Counted from the stretch's first letter, positions 1 through 8,562 are shown. The stretch: 64,000 bases of DNA from an uncultured Candidatus Melainabacteria bacterium (GCA_934777245.1 CAKVND010000002.1:1-64000), one strand, 5' to 3'. Notes: a model not told the origin generated them from the sequence alone. Made by a program: numbers and translations.

Positions 1-78
1 GGCTTTGCAAGAGTTATGATTAGCAAAATCAGAACAACAGCTTCTAAAGCTAAAGCAGAAGCAACTTCTGAAGAATAG
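1..78 (+). CDS. rplU: 3' end of ribosomal protein L21 (partial)
   Basis: The frame is open from the window edge and stops at TAG 76-78, giving 26 residues. The segment GFARVMISKI resembles the C-terminal strand of L21, followed by a short Ala/Lys/Glu-rich tail. The main support is position: rplU normally lies directly upstream of rpmA, which begins 100 bp later. With so few residues, the assignment rests mostly on context. Confidence 0.55.
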   Translation, partial: GFARVMISKIRTTASKAKAEATSEE

Positions 79-177
79 TCGGACTCGCACCCTTTCAAAA
101 TGGGTGTTTACGATAGAGGTTGATGAATAATTACAAATGTCAACCGATTAAAATGATATAATAAAAGGAGAATAAAA

Positions 178-432
178 ATGGCACATAAGAAAGGTATGGG
201 TTCCACCCGTAACGGTCGTGATTCCGAAGCGAAGCGATTAGGCGTTAAAAAATTCGGTGGAGAAATTGTTAAAGCCGGTAATATCCTTGTTCGCCAAAGA
301 GGAACAAAAGTTCACCCTGGTAACAATGTAGGTATCGGTTCAGATGACACTTTGTTCGCTTTAATTGACGGACAAGTTAAATTTGAAGCTCACAGACGCG
401 ACAGAAAACAAGTTAGTGTTTACGCTGTGTAG
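178..432 (+). CDS. rpmA: 50S ribosomal protein L27
   Basis: This 84-residue protein has the L27 signature from the first residues ([17 protein letters not shown]) and the expected family length. L27 lies at the peptidyl-transferase centre of the large subunit. The N-terminus begins at the mature form and shows no Firmicutes-style leader that would need Prp cleavage, and no Prp gene lies between rplU and rpmA. An AGGAG sequence lies 6-7 nt before ATG. A strong terminator follows at 448-487. Confidence 0.98.
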   Translation: MAHKKGMGSTRNGRDSEAKRLGVKKFGGEIVKAGNILVRQRGTKVHPGNNVGIGSDDTLFALIDGQVKFEAHRRDRKQVSVYAV

Positions 433-447
433 TTTAAAACTAAATTT

Positions 448-487
448 AAAAATGGAGCTTTTCATGCATGAAAAGCTCCATTTTTTT
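448..487 (+). terminator. Rho-independent terminator after rpmA
   Basis: A 13-bp stem (ATGGAGCTTTTCA with its complement) closes on a TGCA loop and is followed by a T-run. It starts 15 nt after the rpmA stop. Confidence 0.9.
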
Positions 488-571
488 ATAAAAAACTAGC
501 AAAAAAAAATTTTTACCGGTTTTATAAAAACAACAGAGTAAAAACAAAGTTAAGCAAAAAAGGAGATTCTC

Positions 572-862
572 ATGAATGTAAACAATGTTTCACCAATTTC
601 TTGCAAAGCAAATGCTTCTAAATTTGCTAAACAATTTAATATTCCAATGAAAGACGGTTCTGAAACAATTATGAAATTAACTGATAATACCATTGAATGC
701 CTTACGCATAATAAAGGACGTATTGTAGGCGGATATGGTCATAAAGCTCCAAATGGAATTGTTGTTGATGAAGTTTTAGATATTTATAAAAATTCATTGG
801 CTAACAATATTAAAGAAGGTTTTGATTTCTTAAAAGAATTATTAAATGCACTTTCCAAGTAA
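572..862 (+). CDS. Small protein of unknown function (96 aa)
   Basis: I do not recognise this protein. It begins after a good AAGGAGA ribosome binding site. It has no signal peptide or membrane segment. The middle contains a Gly-rich stretch (GRIVGGYGHKAPNG), and the C-terminal third looks like one amphipathic helix ending in LKELLNALSK. It is a single gene between the rpmA terminator and a methyltransferase gene, with 57 bp to the latter. Coding is supported by the RBS and by codon use like that of its neighbours. Confidence 0.65.
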   Translation: MNVNNVSPISCKANASKFAKQFNIPMKDGSETIMKLTDNTIECLTHNKGRIVGGYGHKAPNGIVVDEVLDIYKNSLANNIKEGFDFLKELLNALSK

Positions 863-919
863 TTGCCCTAGATAGGAAATTATAGTATAATTTTCTGGTA
901 CGGTTACAAGGAAGATTAT

Positions 920-1786
920 ATGAGTGAGATTTGCAAAAATTGGACGCAATGGCTTAAACAAAATCGTTTTGCCGGCTTAACTCCAGAAATGCAAGAGCAA
1001 ACTATGCGTTGGCTTGAAGCTGTTAGGGATGTTATTATGGTTTATGCAGAAATTAAACCTTATGACGTTGTGCTAGATATTGGAACCGGCACCGGACTCT
1101 TGGCGTTCAAAGCTTTAGAACTGCAAAACTGCGCAGGTAAGGTTATTTTTTCAGATTTATTCCAAGATTGTTTGGATGATTGCAAGCAGATTCTTGATGA
1201 TGCCGGAATTACGACCGGTTACGAATTCTTGCAATGTCCGGTTGAGCATATTGCACTTCCGGAAAGTACCGTACACAAAGCACTTATGCGTTCTGTACTT
1301 GTTCACGTTGTAAATAAGCAACCTGCGATAAGCGAAGTTTACAGAGTATTAAAACCGGGTGGAAAGTTGTGTGCGTTTGAACCTATAATTCGCTCAAACA
1401 CCCGTTATTGGGAAATTCTAGACCCAATATATATAGAAAAATATGAAGATTTCAAGAGGGTGGAAAATGAAATTATGGATAATCCGCTTGATTCACTTTG
1501 TAATTTTGATGAAGATACTTTAAAAATGAATTTGGAAATTGCAGGATTTTCAATTCCGGAAGTTAAGTTACAAGAAGTTCGTTCAAAATACGTAGTTCAG
1601 CCGAATATGGTTAAAGAGTGGTTTGTAAATCCGCCATCACCTAACCAACCTTCGACAAAAGAAAGGTACTTAAAATATTTTGACGAAAAAACAGTAGATA
1701 AATTTATGCAAGATGTTCAAAGCTACTTAACAGGACGTGAGATTAGTTTAAAAACAAATGCAGTGTTTATTAATGCAACGAAGTAA
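920..1786 (+). CDS. Class I SAM-dependent methyltransferase
   Basis: The 288-residue protein has a Rossmann-fold methyltransferase domain. Motif I, VVLDIGTGTGLL, lies at about residues 50-61, and the post-core VYRVLKPGGKLCAFEP strand is typical of the Methyltransf_11/25 families. The acidic residue ending strand 2 (IFSDLF) would bind the SAM ribose. The substrate cannot be read from the sequence; similar proteins methylate small molecules, quinones or lipids. The C-terminal part, after about residue 170, is less conserved and probably recognises substrate. The start follows AAGGAAGATTAT. The gene stands alone, and a palindromic repeat begins directly after its stop codon. Confidence 0.85.
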   Translation: MSEICKNWTQWLKQNRFAGLTPEMQEQTMRWLEAVRDVIMVYAEIKPYDVVLDIGTGTGLLAFKALELQNCAGKVIFSDLFQDCLDDCKQILDDAGITTGYEFLQCPVEHIALPESTVHKALMRSVLVHVVNKQPAISEVYRVLKPGGKLCAFEPIIRSNTRYWEILDPIYIEKYEDFKRVENEIMDNPLDSLCNFDEDTLKMNLEIAGFSIPEVKLQEVRSKYVVQPNMVKEWFVNPPSPNQPSTKERYLKYFDEKTVDKFMQDVQSYLTGREISLKTNAVFINATK

Positions 1787-1972
1787 AAGTGAATAAGTCA
1801 ATGGGTGAATAAGTGAATAAGTTCGTATAAAATATTATTTTTATAATATGTGCTTATATATAAAGTAGGTTGGGCTTTCAGCCCAACAACATATTCAATA
1901 TTTAACTAAATTCAAAATTAACAATAACTAAAACGAACTTATTCACCTATTCACTCATTCACTTATCGACTT
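1787..1972. repeat. Long inverted-repeat element, family A (GTGAATAAGT arms)
   Basis: Left arm 1787-1826 and right arm 1933-1972 are reverse complements over 40 nt with about 5 mismatches. Each arm consists of degenerate direct repeats of GTGAATAAGT/GTGAATAGGT. The interior carries a small hairpin, GTTGGGC-tttca-GCCCAAC (1869-1887), and a TTCAATATT core at 1894-1902. The element fills the gap between the methyltransferase and kdsB. Related copies lie at 5017-5119 and 12578-12699. Confidence 0.9.
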
Positions 1973-1990
1973 AACAAAAAAGGAAAAACA

Positions 1991-2737
1991 ATGACAACAC
2001 AAAATCAAACCGCCATAATCATTCCGGCACGTTACGGCTCATCCAGACTTGAAGGCAAACCGTTACTAAAAGCAAATAATAAACCTATCATTCAATGGGT
2101 TTGGGAAAAGGCAAAATCTTGCCCGATGGTTGATAGAGTAATTGTAGCAACCGATGATGATAGAATTTATAACGCTTGTAAAGAATTCAGAGCCGAAGTC
2201 GAAATGACTTCAACCGAACATAAAAGCGGAAGTGATAGAATCGCTGAAGTTGCAGAACGCCATCCGGAAATTGGCTACATTATTAACTTACAAGGCGATG
2301 AACCTTTGATTGAACAAGCAAATATCGAATTGGTTATAAAAGGTGTAAAAGAAGATGCTAATGCAGACATTTCAACGCTGGTAAGAGAAATTAAGAACGC
2401 TGACGAAGTTAATAATCCAAACCTTGTAAAATGCGTTTTCGACTTTAACAATTATGCAATGTATTTTTCTCGCTCAAAAATACCTTATGAAAGAGCTGAA
2501 AATGACGGTAGTTGGAAGTTTTACGGTCATCTGGGAATTTACGGTTATAAACGTGAAGCATTATTTAAGATGACAAAATTACCTCAAACACCTTATGAAA
2601 TGGCAGAAAAGCTTGAACAATTAAGAGCTTTGCAAAACGGTATGAAAATCAAAGTTGCAGTCGTTGACAATGTTCCGGTTGGAATTGATACGGCTGAAGA
2701 TTTTGAAAAGTTTAGAAAAATGGTAGAAGGGAAATAA
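1991..2737 (+). CDS. kdsB: 3-deoxy-manno-octulosonate (KDO) cytidylyltransferase
   Basis: KdsB activates KDO with CTP to CMP-KDO for lipid A core synthesis in the cytoplasm. The 248-residue length matches the family. The N-terminal nucleotide-binding signature IIPARYGSSRLEGKPL (about residues 10-25) and the metal-binding QGDEPLI loop near residue 100 are present. AAAAAAGGAAA precedes the ATG. lpxK follows about 180 bp downstream on the same strand, so two lipopolysaccharide genes are adjacent, although a palindromic repeat separates them. Confidence 0.95.
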   Translation: MTTQNQTAIIIPARYGSSRLEGKPLLKANNKPIIQWVWEKAKSCPMVDRVIVATDDDRIYNACKEFRAEVEMTSTEHKSGSDRIAEVAERHPEIGYIINLQGDEPLIEQANIELVIKGVKEDANADISTLVREIKNADEVNNPNLVKCVFDFNNYAMYFSRSKIPYERAENDGSWKFYGHLGIYGYKREALFKMTKLPQTPYEMAEKLEQLRALQNGMKIKVAVVDNVPVGIDTAEDFEKFRKMVEGK

Positions 2738-2740
2738 GTA

Positions 2741-2876
2741 TAATTGAAAATGGAAAGTGGAAAATGGAAAATTATTTTAAATATTGTTTAAAATAAAAAT
2801 TTTCTTAATATTGAACATATAAGATCAAAATCAATTTTAATACAATTTTCCATTTTCCATTTTCAACTTTCCATTA
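2741..2876. repeat. Long inverted-repeat element, family B (GGAAAATGGAAA arms)
   Basis: Arms 2741-2773 and 2844-2876 are reverse complements over 33 nt with about 4 mismatches and are built from GGAAAATGGAAA-type units. The interior contains AATATTGAA at 2807-2815, the same core as in family A and C elements. It begins 4 nt after the kdsB stop codon. A shorter-looped copy is at 50438-50513. Confidence 0.9.
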
Positions 2877-2917
2877 ATAAAAACTCTTTTAGTTATTAGC
2901 TTATTCACTCAAAAAAA

Positions 2918-3982
2918 ATGAACATCAAAACACAAATAACAAAATTACATTACACAAAAGACGCACGTGGTGCGTTATTCAATTTACTTAAATTTTGCTC
3001 TATTTTTTACGGAATAGGAAGCGGATTTAAGAATTATTTATACGACAAAAATATTCTTAAACCTAAAAAAGTTGACGCATTTGTAATTTCTATCGGAAAT
3101 TTTACAACCGGCGGTGTTGGCAAAACTCCTGTTGTTGCAGAAATCGCAAAATATTTTGTCAACAAAGGTGAAAGAGTTGCGATTGTTTCTCGCGGTTATG
3201 GCGGAAAACTCGATAACAAAAAGGTTAACGTAATTTCTGACGGAATAAATCTTTATTACAAAGCTGATATGGCAGGTGATGAACCGTATTGGCTTGCCGT
3301 AAATCTTAATATGTGTGCAGTTTTAACTTGTTCAAACAGAGTGAAAGCCGCTGAATATGCAATAAAAGAACTCGGCGTTACTAAAATAATTCTTGATGAC
3401 GGATTTCAACATAGAAAAATGGCGCGTGATTTGAATGTTGTTTTAGTTGATTCAGAAAAAATGTTCGGTAACGAAAACTTACTTCCGGCAGGACCTCTAA
3501 GAGAAGGAATGGAAGGATTTAACAGAGTTGATAAACTTATAGTTGTGAGTAAAAACATTGACCACACAAGGGCTGAAAAAATTGCAAGAATTTTGGATAA
3601 AAAGTTTATGAAGGGAAAGACCCCACTCCCTAACCCCCTCCCTCAAGGGGCGGGGGCAACCACGCTTCTTTGCAAAGTTGAACCTGATTATTGCTACAAT
3701 ATAATTACAGGCGAACACTTACCAAAAGGAGAAGAAATTACTGCACTTTCAGCGATTGGACAACCTGAGCAGTTTTATAAATTTTTAGAAAAAGATTATA
3801 TAATAAAAGAAAAAATAACATTCGACGACCATCATCAATATACACTAGAGGATGTTGATAAAATTAAAGGTAAAATTATAACTACCGAAAAAGATGCAGT
3901 AAAACTAGCTCCTTTTGCTAAAAATAATATTTATGCATTAAAACTTAAAACAGTTTTAGATGTAAATAAATTATTGTCATAA
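2918..3982 (+). CDS. lpxK: Tetraacyldisaccharide 4'-kinase with an in-frame repeat-derived insert
   Basis: LpxK phosphorylates the lipid A disaccharide at the 4' position at the inner face of the inner membrane. The Walker A-like segment FTTGGVGKTPVV (about residues 64-75), the SRGYGG motif and DDGFQHRKMARDLNVVLVD are hallmark sequences. The N-terminal hydrophobic segment fits membrane association. Length is 354 residues. Residues about 232-248 (KGKTPLPNPLPQGAGAT) are encoded by a GC-rich dispersed repeat and look foreign to the family. No clear Shine-Dalgarno sequence precedes the ATG. The 5' flank (TTATTCACTC) looks like a remnant of a family A repeat arm. Confidence 0.93.
   Translation: MNIKTQITKLHYTKDARGALFNLLKFCSIFYGIGSGFKNYLYDKNILKPKKVDAFVISIGNFTTGGVGKTPVVAEIAKYFVNKGERVAIVSRGYGGKLDNKKVNVISDGINLYYKADMAGDEPYWLAVNLNMCAVLTCSNRVKAAEYAIKELGVTKIILDDGFQHRKMARDLNVVLVDSEKMFGNENLLPAGPLREGMEGFNRVDKLIVVSKNIDHTRAEKIARILDKKFMKGKTPLPNPLPQGAGATTLLCKVEPDYCYNIITGEHLPKGEEITALSAIGQPEQFYKFLEKDYIIKEKITFDDHHQYTLEDVDKIKGKIITTEKDAVKLAPFAKNNIYALKLKTVLDVNKLLS
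3617..3656. repeat. GC-rich dispersed repeat inside lpxK
   Basis: The segment CCCCACTCCCTAACCCC followed by CTCCCTCAAGGGGCGGGGG is a member of the CCCTCACCCTAACCCTC...GAGGG repeat seen between genes at 6653, 21083 and 31067. Here it is in frame inside lpxK and encodes TPLPNPLPQGAG. Its GC content stands out sharply from the surrounding gene. Confidence 0.8.
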
Positions 3983-3996
3983 ATAACTAAATTTTG

Positions 3997-4005
3997 TGGT
4001 ATACT
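3997..4005 (+). promoter_or_regulatory. Extended -10 promoter of rnpB
   Basis: TGGTATACT is an extended -10 box (TGN plus TATACT). It ends 5 nt before the first base of the RNase P RNA P1 helix, the expected distance to a start site. No good -35 is visible. Confidence 0.6.
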
Positions 4006-4009
4006 TTTT

Positions 4010-4364
4010 AAAGAATAAAGTAGTCGGGTAATTGCGCTCAACTAGAGTGAGGAAAGTCCGTGCATCTAAGGACAGACTGCCGGAGAAACTCCGGACGGCG
4101 TGAGCCGGTGGAAAGTGGCACAGGAAAAATACTGCCGATGGATTTATAATCACAGGCGATGGTGCAACGGTGAGTTAAGAGCTTCACCAGCGATATCGGA
4201 AGGTATCGGCTAGCTAAACCCCAGTCGGATGCAAGATTGAATTAGGCGTTTTAAAGGTGTCCGCCAAGTCTAGAGAAATCGCTTGAGATTGGAAGCAATT
4301 CCAATACCAGATAGATAATTACCTTAAAACAGAACACGGCTTATGAGCTACTTTATTCTTTTTA
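4010..4364 (+). ncRNA. rnpB: RNase P RNA (class A)
   Basis: This is the catalytic RNA that trims tRNA 5' leaders. The conserved GAGGAAAGTCCGTGC near the 5' end and ACAGAACACGGCTTATGAG near the 3' end are the diagnostic P4-region sequences. The ends form a perfect 14-bp P1 helix (AAAGAATAAAGTAG at 4010-4023 with CTACTTTATTCTTT at 4348-4361), followed by U residues. The total length of about 350 nt is normal for class A. It lies between lpxK and tmk, and the P1 helix plus U-run may also end transcription. Confidence 0.97.
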
Positions 4365-4422
4365 ATATCGCTTTAAAGCTTTATTATACATAAAATTAAT
4401 TCTAGTATTTTAGGAGTTTTCA

Positions 4423-5034
4423 ATGTCTTTATTCATAACTTTTGAAGGCGCAGACGGCTGCGGTAAAACTACACAAATTGAACTTTTGGATAAATATTTA
4501 CAAGAAAAAGGATTTAAAACACTTGTAACACGTGAACCCGGAGCAAAAGGTTTAGGTGAAAAATTAAGAGAAATTTTATTAAATTATGACGGAGAAGTAT
4601 CTCCTAATTGTGAGTCCTTTTTATTTTTAGCCGATAGAGCACAGCACGTAGATTGCGTAATAAAACCGGCATTAAAAAAAGGTATAATTGTGCTTTGTGA
4701 TAGACATACCGATTCAACAGTTGCGTATCAAGGTTATGGAAGACAACTTGATATTGAGCAAATAAAAAAATTAAATGAAATTGCTGTAAACGGTTTAAAA
4801 CCGAATTTGACAATTGTTTTTGATATTGATATAGAAACTTCAATGCAAAGAGTTGGTAAAACAAAGGATAGAATGGAATCAGCAGGTACAGAGTTTTTTA
4901 ATCGAGTAAGAAACGGATATTTAGCTATTGCTAAAGAAGAGCCAAACAGAGTTAAGGTGATTAATTCTGCGGATACGATTGAGAATATTCATAAACAAGT
5001 AGTTGGATTGGTTAAAAAGTCAATAGGTGAATAG
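4423..5034 (+). CDS. tmk: Thymidylate kinase
   Basis: Tmk phosphorylates dTMP to dTDP. The P-loop FEGADGCGKTT (residues 7-17), the TREPGA motif and DRHTDSTVAYQGYGR are all present, and the length (203 aa) is normal. TTTAGGAG precedes the ATG. The last codons (Ser-Ile-Gly-Glu-stop) lie inside the left arm of a family A palindromic repeat, so the element supplied the C-terminal end and stop codon. Confidence 0.96.
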   Translation: MSLFITFEGADGCGKTTQIELLDKYLQEKGFKTLVTREPGAKGLGEKLREILLNYDGEVSPNCESFLFLADRAQHVDCVIKPALKKGIIVLCDRHTDSTVAYQGYGRQLDIEQIKKLNEIAVNGLKPNLTIVFDIDIETSMQRVGKTKDRMESAGTEFFNRVRNGYLAIAKEEPNRVKVINSADTIENIHKQVVGLVKKSIGE

Positions 5035-5119
5035 GTAAATAAGTGAATAAGTTCATTTTAGATATTTTACATATAGAGCATTGCATAATATTGAATATAT
5101 TTAATAAAAACTTATTCAC
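5017..5119. repeat. Inverted-repeat element, family A, with truncated right arm
   Basis: Left arm 5017-5056 carries three to four GTGAATAAGT-type units and runs into the tmk coding end. The right arm is reduced to ACTTATTCAC (5110-5119). The interior has AATATTGAA at 5087-5095, the shared core. The prfB start lies 20 nt after the right arm. Confidence 0.85.
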
Positions 5120-5138
5120 ATAAAAAAGAAAGAATGTA

Positions 5139-6203
5139 ATGAACTTACAAGAACTTGAACAAAGTATAAATAACAACAAAAAGAACATAGATTTTGACGC
5201 GCTAAAAACAGAACTAAAAGATTTAGAAGCTAAACTTCAAAGCCCTGAAGTTTGGTCTAATCAGAATTTAGCATCAGAACTCGGACAAAAATCTCGAGAA
5301 ATTAAAGATACTTTAGAGATGTTTTCGCGTTGGGATACCATTATAGAAGACGCTAAAACAGCTCAAGAAATTGGAGACAACGAGCTTATTCAAGAAAGCG
5401 AAAACGAACTAAAAAGTCTTGAGAAAGAACTCGGCAAATATGAAATTCAAAAAATGCTTTCAGGCGAGTACGATGAAGCAGATGCATTTCTTTCAATAAA
5501 TGCCGGTGCAGGCGGAACGGACGCGCAAGACTGGGCAAGTATGCTTTTAAGAATGTACACCCGTTGGGCTGAATCAAGAGGTTGGAAAGTCGAATTGGTT
5601 GATAAATCAGACGGAGAAGAAGCAGGAATTAAGTCAGCAACAATAAAAATCAGCGGTAAATATGCTTATGGATACGCAAAAGCCGAAAAAGGCGTTCATA
5701 GACTTGTAAGAATTTCACCGTTTAACGCAAACGGCAAAAGACAAACAAGTTTTGCGTCATGTGAAGTATCTCCGATAATTCCTGATTATGAAAAAACAAT
5801 TCACATTCCGCCTGAAGATATTGAAGTCGATACTATGCGCTCTGGTGGTGCTGGCGGACAAAACGTAAACAAAGTAGAAACAGCGGTTAGGATTTTGCAT
5901 AAACCAACAGGAATTGTGATTAAATGCCAACAAGAACGATCACAATTGCAAAACAAAGAAAATGCAATGCAAATGTTGGCGTCTAAACTTTTAGAACTTC
6001 GTCAAAGAGAACACGAGAAAAAGCTTGCAGAATTAAAAGGTGAAAATTTTGATATTAATTTCGGTTCTCAAATTCGTTCTTACGTGTTCCATCCGTATAA
6101 AATGGTTAAAGACCACAGAACTGGGTTTGAAATGGGGAATGTTGATGCTGTTATGGACGGAGAACTCGACGGCTTTATAGAAGCTTATTTAAAGTCTTTA
6201 TAA
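5139..6203 (+). CDS. prfB: Peptide chain release factor 2
   Basis: RF2 reads UAA and UGA stop codons and triggers peptide release. The GGQ motif ([11 protein letters not shown]) and the SPF anticodon-like tripeptide ([15 protein letters not shown]), which separates RF2 from RF1, are both visible. The 354-residue frame is continuous from [10 protein letters not shown]. At the place where many bacteria have the CTTTGAC +1 frameshift site, this gene reads GAT TTT GAC in frame. No programmed frameshift is therefore needed. The upstream sequence AAAGAAAG is a weak RBS. Confidence 0.96.
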   Translation: MNLQELEQSINNNKKNIDFDALKTELKDLEAKLQSPEVWSNQNLASELGQKSREIKDTLEMFSRWDTIIEDAKTAQEIGDNELIQESENELKSLEKELGKYEIQKMLSGEYDEADAFLSINAGAGGTDAQDWASMLLRMYTRWAESRGWKVELVDKSDGEEAGIKSATIKISGKYAYGYAKAEKGVHRLVRISPFNANGKRQTSFASCEVSPIIPDYEKTIHIPPEDIEVDTMRSGGAGGQNVNKVETAVRILHKPTGIVIKCQQERSQLQNKENAMQMLASKLLELRQREHEKKLAELKGENFDINFGSQIRSYVFHPYKMVKDHRTGFEMGNVDAVMDGELDGFIEAYLKSL

Positions 6204-6345
6204 AATGCGAGAGACGAAAGGCGTACAATTGCCGCTATTAGCACTTCTCCGTGAGTGAGATTGCAAATGCGGGTGGGGGCTTATTAAGTTAATAAGTCGC
6301 GTTGGACAATTGTCATCCAACACAACAATAACATCACAAAAATTT

Positions 6346-6375
6346 GTCGTGTTCAATGAAAATGTTGAACACGAC
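6346..6375. repeat. Perfect 11-bp hairpin
   Basis: GTCGTGTTCAA (6346-6356) pairs with TTGAACACGAC (6365-6375) around an 8-nt loop. It has no T-run on either side, so it is not a standard terminator. Confidence 0.7.
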
Positions 6376-6652
6376 CTACAACTTTCTTTATCAAGAGTAA
6401 TTGAACATCAATCGCGCCGCGAGCGGTTTTTAGCGAGCGTAAAAATGCGGGTCCACCCGCTACATCCATTTTGTCCACAACCGCAAGGTTGTAGAAAACG
6501 ATTAAAGTTTCTTCTTTTTTGTTACTTTTTTCTTCTTGCTTTTTCAAAGAAGAAAAAAGTAAGAGGCAATTTTTGTTGAAATGTCCTTTTCTTTCTCTTT
6601 TATTACGAATAAAAAGAAGAATTTAATATAATTTAACCCTTACGGGGAAACA

Positions 6653-6684
6653 CCTCACCCTAACCCTCTCCTGTAAGGAGAGGG
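6653..6684. repeat. CCCTCACCC-type dispersed repeat
   Basis: CCTCACCCTAACCCTCTCC followed by TGTAAGGAGAGGG forms a CCCTCTCC/GGAGAGGG hairpin. It belongs to the same family as the copies at 3617, 21083 and 31067. Confidence 0.8.
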
Positions 6685-6783
6685 AATGACCATCACAAGA
6701 ATTTTTACTCAAAATTTCTCAGATTTTTCTACTTTATTTCTCTTTTTTCGCGTGATAAAATAAACGAAATACGGAGAGAAAAC

Positions 6784-8562
6784 ATGAATACAGCCGAATA
6801 TTTAGTAAAAAAATTAGAAGAACTTGGAGTTAATGATTTTTTCGGACTCCCTGGAGATTATAACTTTAATATTTTATACGCAGTAGAAAATAATCCGAAT
6901 ACAAATTGGATTGGTTGCACAAACGAATTAAATGCAGGCTACGCTGCTGACGGTTACGCCAGAATGCGCGGTTTTGGTGCAATTATAACAACCTATGGTG
7001 TAGGCGAATTAAGTGCAATAAACGCAATCGCAGGAAGCTATGCAGAGAATGTGCCGGTTATAAGCATAGTTGGCGTACCTGCTACAAAATGTATTGATGC
7101 AAAAACTTGTGTTCATCACAACTTTCAAGACGTAAATTATTATGCTTGTTATGAAGCACACAAACAAGTTACAACGGCTGCAGCGTATTTGACTCGCGAC
7201 AACGCAAAGATAGAAATCGATAGAGTACTAAAAACTTTTGTCAAAGAAAGAAAACCTGTCTATATTGCAGTTCCGCTAGATATAGCTAAAATGGAAATTT
7301 CAGACAAAGAAGTGAATTACGATTGGACAAGTGATGAAGAAAATTTAAAACTCGTAACTTCTAAAATAGTTTCAAAAATCAACAATTCTAAAAAACCTGT
7401 TATTCTAGGTGATTTGTTGGTAAAAAGGTTTGATGCAAGAATTGAGTTTAAAGAATTTGTAGAAAAAACAGGAATCCCTGTTACAAACTTTTTAATGGGC
7501 ACTAACCTTATTGATATGGATTATGAAAAATATGTTGGCGGTTATTATGCAAAATTCAAAAATCCTATAGCTGAAAAATATGTAAATGAAACAGATTGTT
7601 TAATTGCGGTTGGTGCTGTCTACACAGATTTAAACGCATTTGGATTCAACCTTCCATATTCAATTAATAATCAGATTGCAATTTATGGAACATATACTTT
7701 TGTAGACGGAGTAAAATATGAAAACGTTAAAATGGCAGATGTTTTAGACTCCGTAACAAAACTTGTTGATAAAAAAGAAATGTTTGTTGAAAAACATCCG
7801 ATTGGATACGAACATGTTGCAGCGACACAAGAAGCTTTGACTTCTAAATATATTTATCCGAGATTGCAAGAATTTATCAAGGAAAATGACATTGTTGTTG
7901 CTGAAACAGGCATTATTCCACACGGTGTTGCTCCAATGAAATTTCCAAATAATGTTGAATTGCAAACTCAAACTCTTTGGGGTTCAATCGGTTGGGCAAC
8001 TCCGGCGACGTTGGGCGTATGTTTGGCAAAACCTAAATCAAGAGTTATTTTAATTACCGGCGAAGGCTCTCATCAGCTAACAGCAATGGAGTTAGGCAAT
8101 ATGCTTAGACGCGGCATAAAACCTATTGTTATCGTTTTAAACAACAAAGGTTACACAATCGAAAGAGTGCTTTCTGATAGTCCTGACGATAAGTTTAACG
8201 ATATTATGCAGATGAATTACGCTAAATTTGCGCGTGTATTCGACGGTGATATTTGGTCTACAAAGGTTACAACTGCCGATGATTTTGATAAAGCTCTTAA
8301 AGTTACGCAAATCATGAACAAGTTATGCTATATAGAAATCTGTACAGAAGCAATGGATATGCCGCAACTAACCCGAGATGTTATTGCAAATTTTAAAAAT
8401 AATGCACATAAGGCTGAAACATCAACAGCCGCTCAATATTGCGAACAAGAGCAAATAAAAGAAAAAAATGAAGAACAAGAAATTTTTGAACTTAAATCTG
8501 ACGCTAATGTAAATTTTAGTTATGAAACAGTTGTGCATAAAGGTTTGGAGGGTTTAGAATAA
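6784..8562 (+). CDS. Thiamine-diphosphate-dependent 2-oxo acid decarboxylase (pyruvate/indolepyruvate decarboxylase family)
   Basis: Members decarboxylate pyruvate, indolepyruvate or branched-chain 2-oxo acids to aldehydes. Family features in order are PGD near residue 24, the catalytic Glu in CTNELNAGYAADGYAR, the His pair in VHHNFQDVN, and the ThDP/Mg loop GEGSHQLTAMELGNM...LNNKGYTIE with the second catalytic Glu. The usual GDG of the metal site reads GEG, so Glu replaces the metal-binding Asp. At 592 residues it is about 40 longer than usual, with an acidic, Gln/Glu-rich C-terminal extension. GGAGAG precedes ATG. gmk starts 1 nt after the stop, so the two are co-transcribed. Substrate choice cannot be read from the sequence. 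Confidence 0.9.
   Translation: MNTAEYLVKKLEELGVNDFFGLPGDYNFNILYAVENNPNTNWIGCTNELNAGYAADGYARMRGFGAIITTYGVGELSAINAIAGSYAENVPVISIVGVPATKCIDAKTCVHHNFQDVNYYACYEAHKQVTTAAAYLTRDNAKIEIDRVLKTFVKERKPVYIAVPLDIAKMEISDKEVNYDWTSDEENLKLVTSKIVSKINNSKKPVILGDLLVKRFDARIEFKEFVEKTGIPVTNFLMGTNLIDMDYEKYVGGYYAKFKNPIAEKYVNETDCLIAVGAVYTDLNAFGFNLPYSINNQIAIYGTYTFVDGVKYENVKMADVLDSVTKLVDKKEMFVEKHPIGYEHVAATQEALTSKYIYPRLQEFIKENDIVVAETGIIPHGVAPMKFPNNVELQTQTLWGSIGWATPATLGVCLAKPKSRVILITGEGSHQLTAMELGNMLRRGIKPIVIVLNNKGYTIERVLSDSPDDKFNDIMQMNYAKFARVFDGDIWSTKVTTADDFDKALKVTQIMNKLCYIEICTEAMDMPQLTRDVIANFKNNAHKAETSTAAQYCEQEQIKEKNEEQEIFELKSDANVNFSYETVVHKGLEGLE

Larger units (their letters stand above)
6204..6783. other. Gene-free stretch rich in small hairpins
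   Basis: No convincing gene lies in these 580 bp. The open frames here overlap stem-loops and lack homology I can recognise. Visible structures are GTTGGA...TCCAAC at about 6301-6319, a perfect 11-bp stem at 6346-6375, GCGGGTCCACCCGC at 6447-6460 and ACAACC-gcaa-GGTTGT at 6477-6492. A CCCTCACC-type repeat follows at 6653-6684. GC-rich patches (6409-6460) contrast with the AT-rich surroundings. This looks like a nest of repeat elements or decayed DNA. The last 30 bp hold the RBS of the decarboxylase gene. Confidence 0.6.

Noticed and set aside
1787..1972. CRISPR array (short repeated units)
   Set aside because: The units are about 10 nt, directly adjacent, degenerate and arranged as an inverted repeat, with no spacers and no cas genes.
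5139..5250. Programmed frameshift in prfB
   Set aside because: The frame is open from a credible start and no in-frame stop is found at the usual site.
6310..6579. Open frames on both strands in the 6204-6783 gap
   Set aside because: They run through stem-loops and a T-rich run, have odd composition and no plausible start site.
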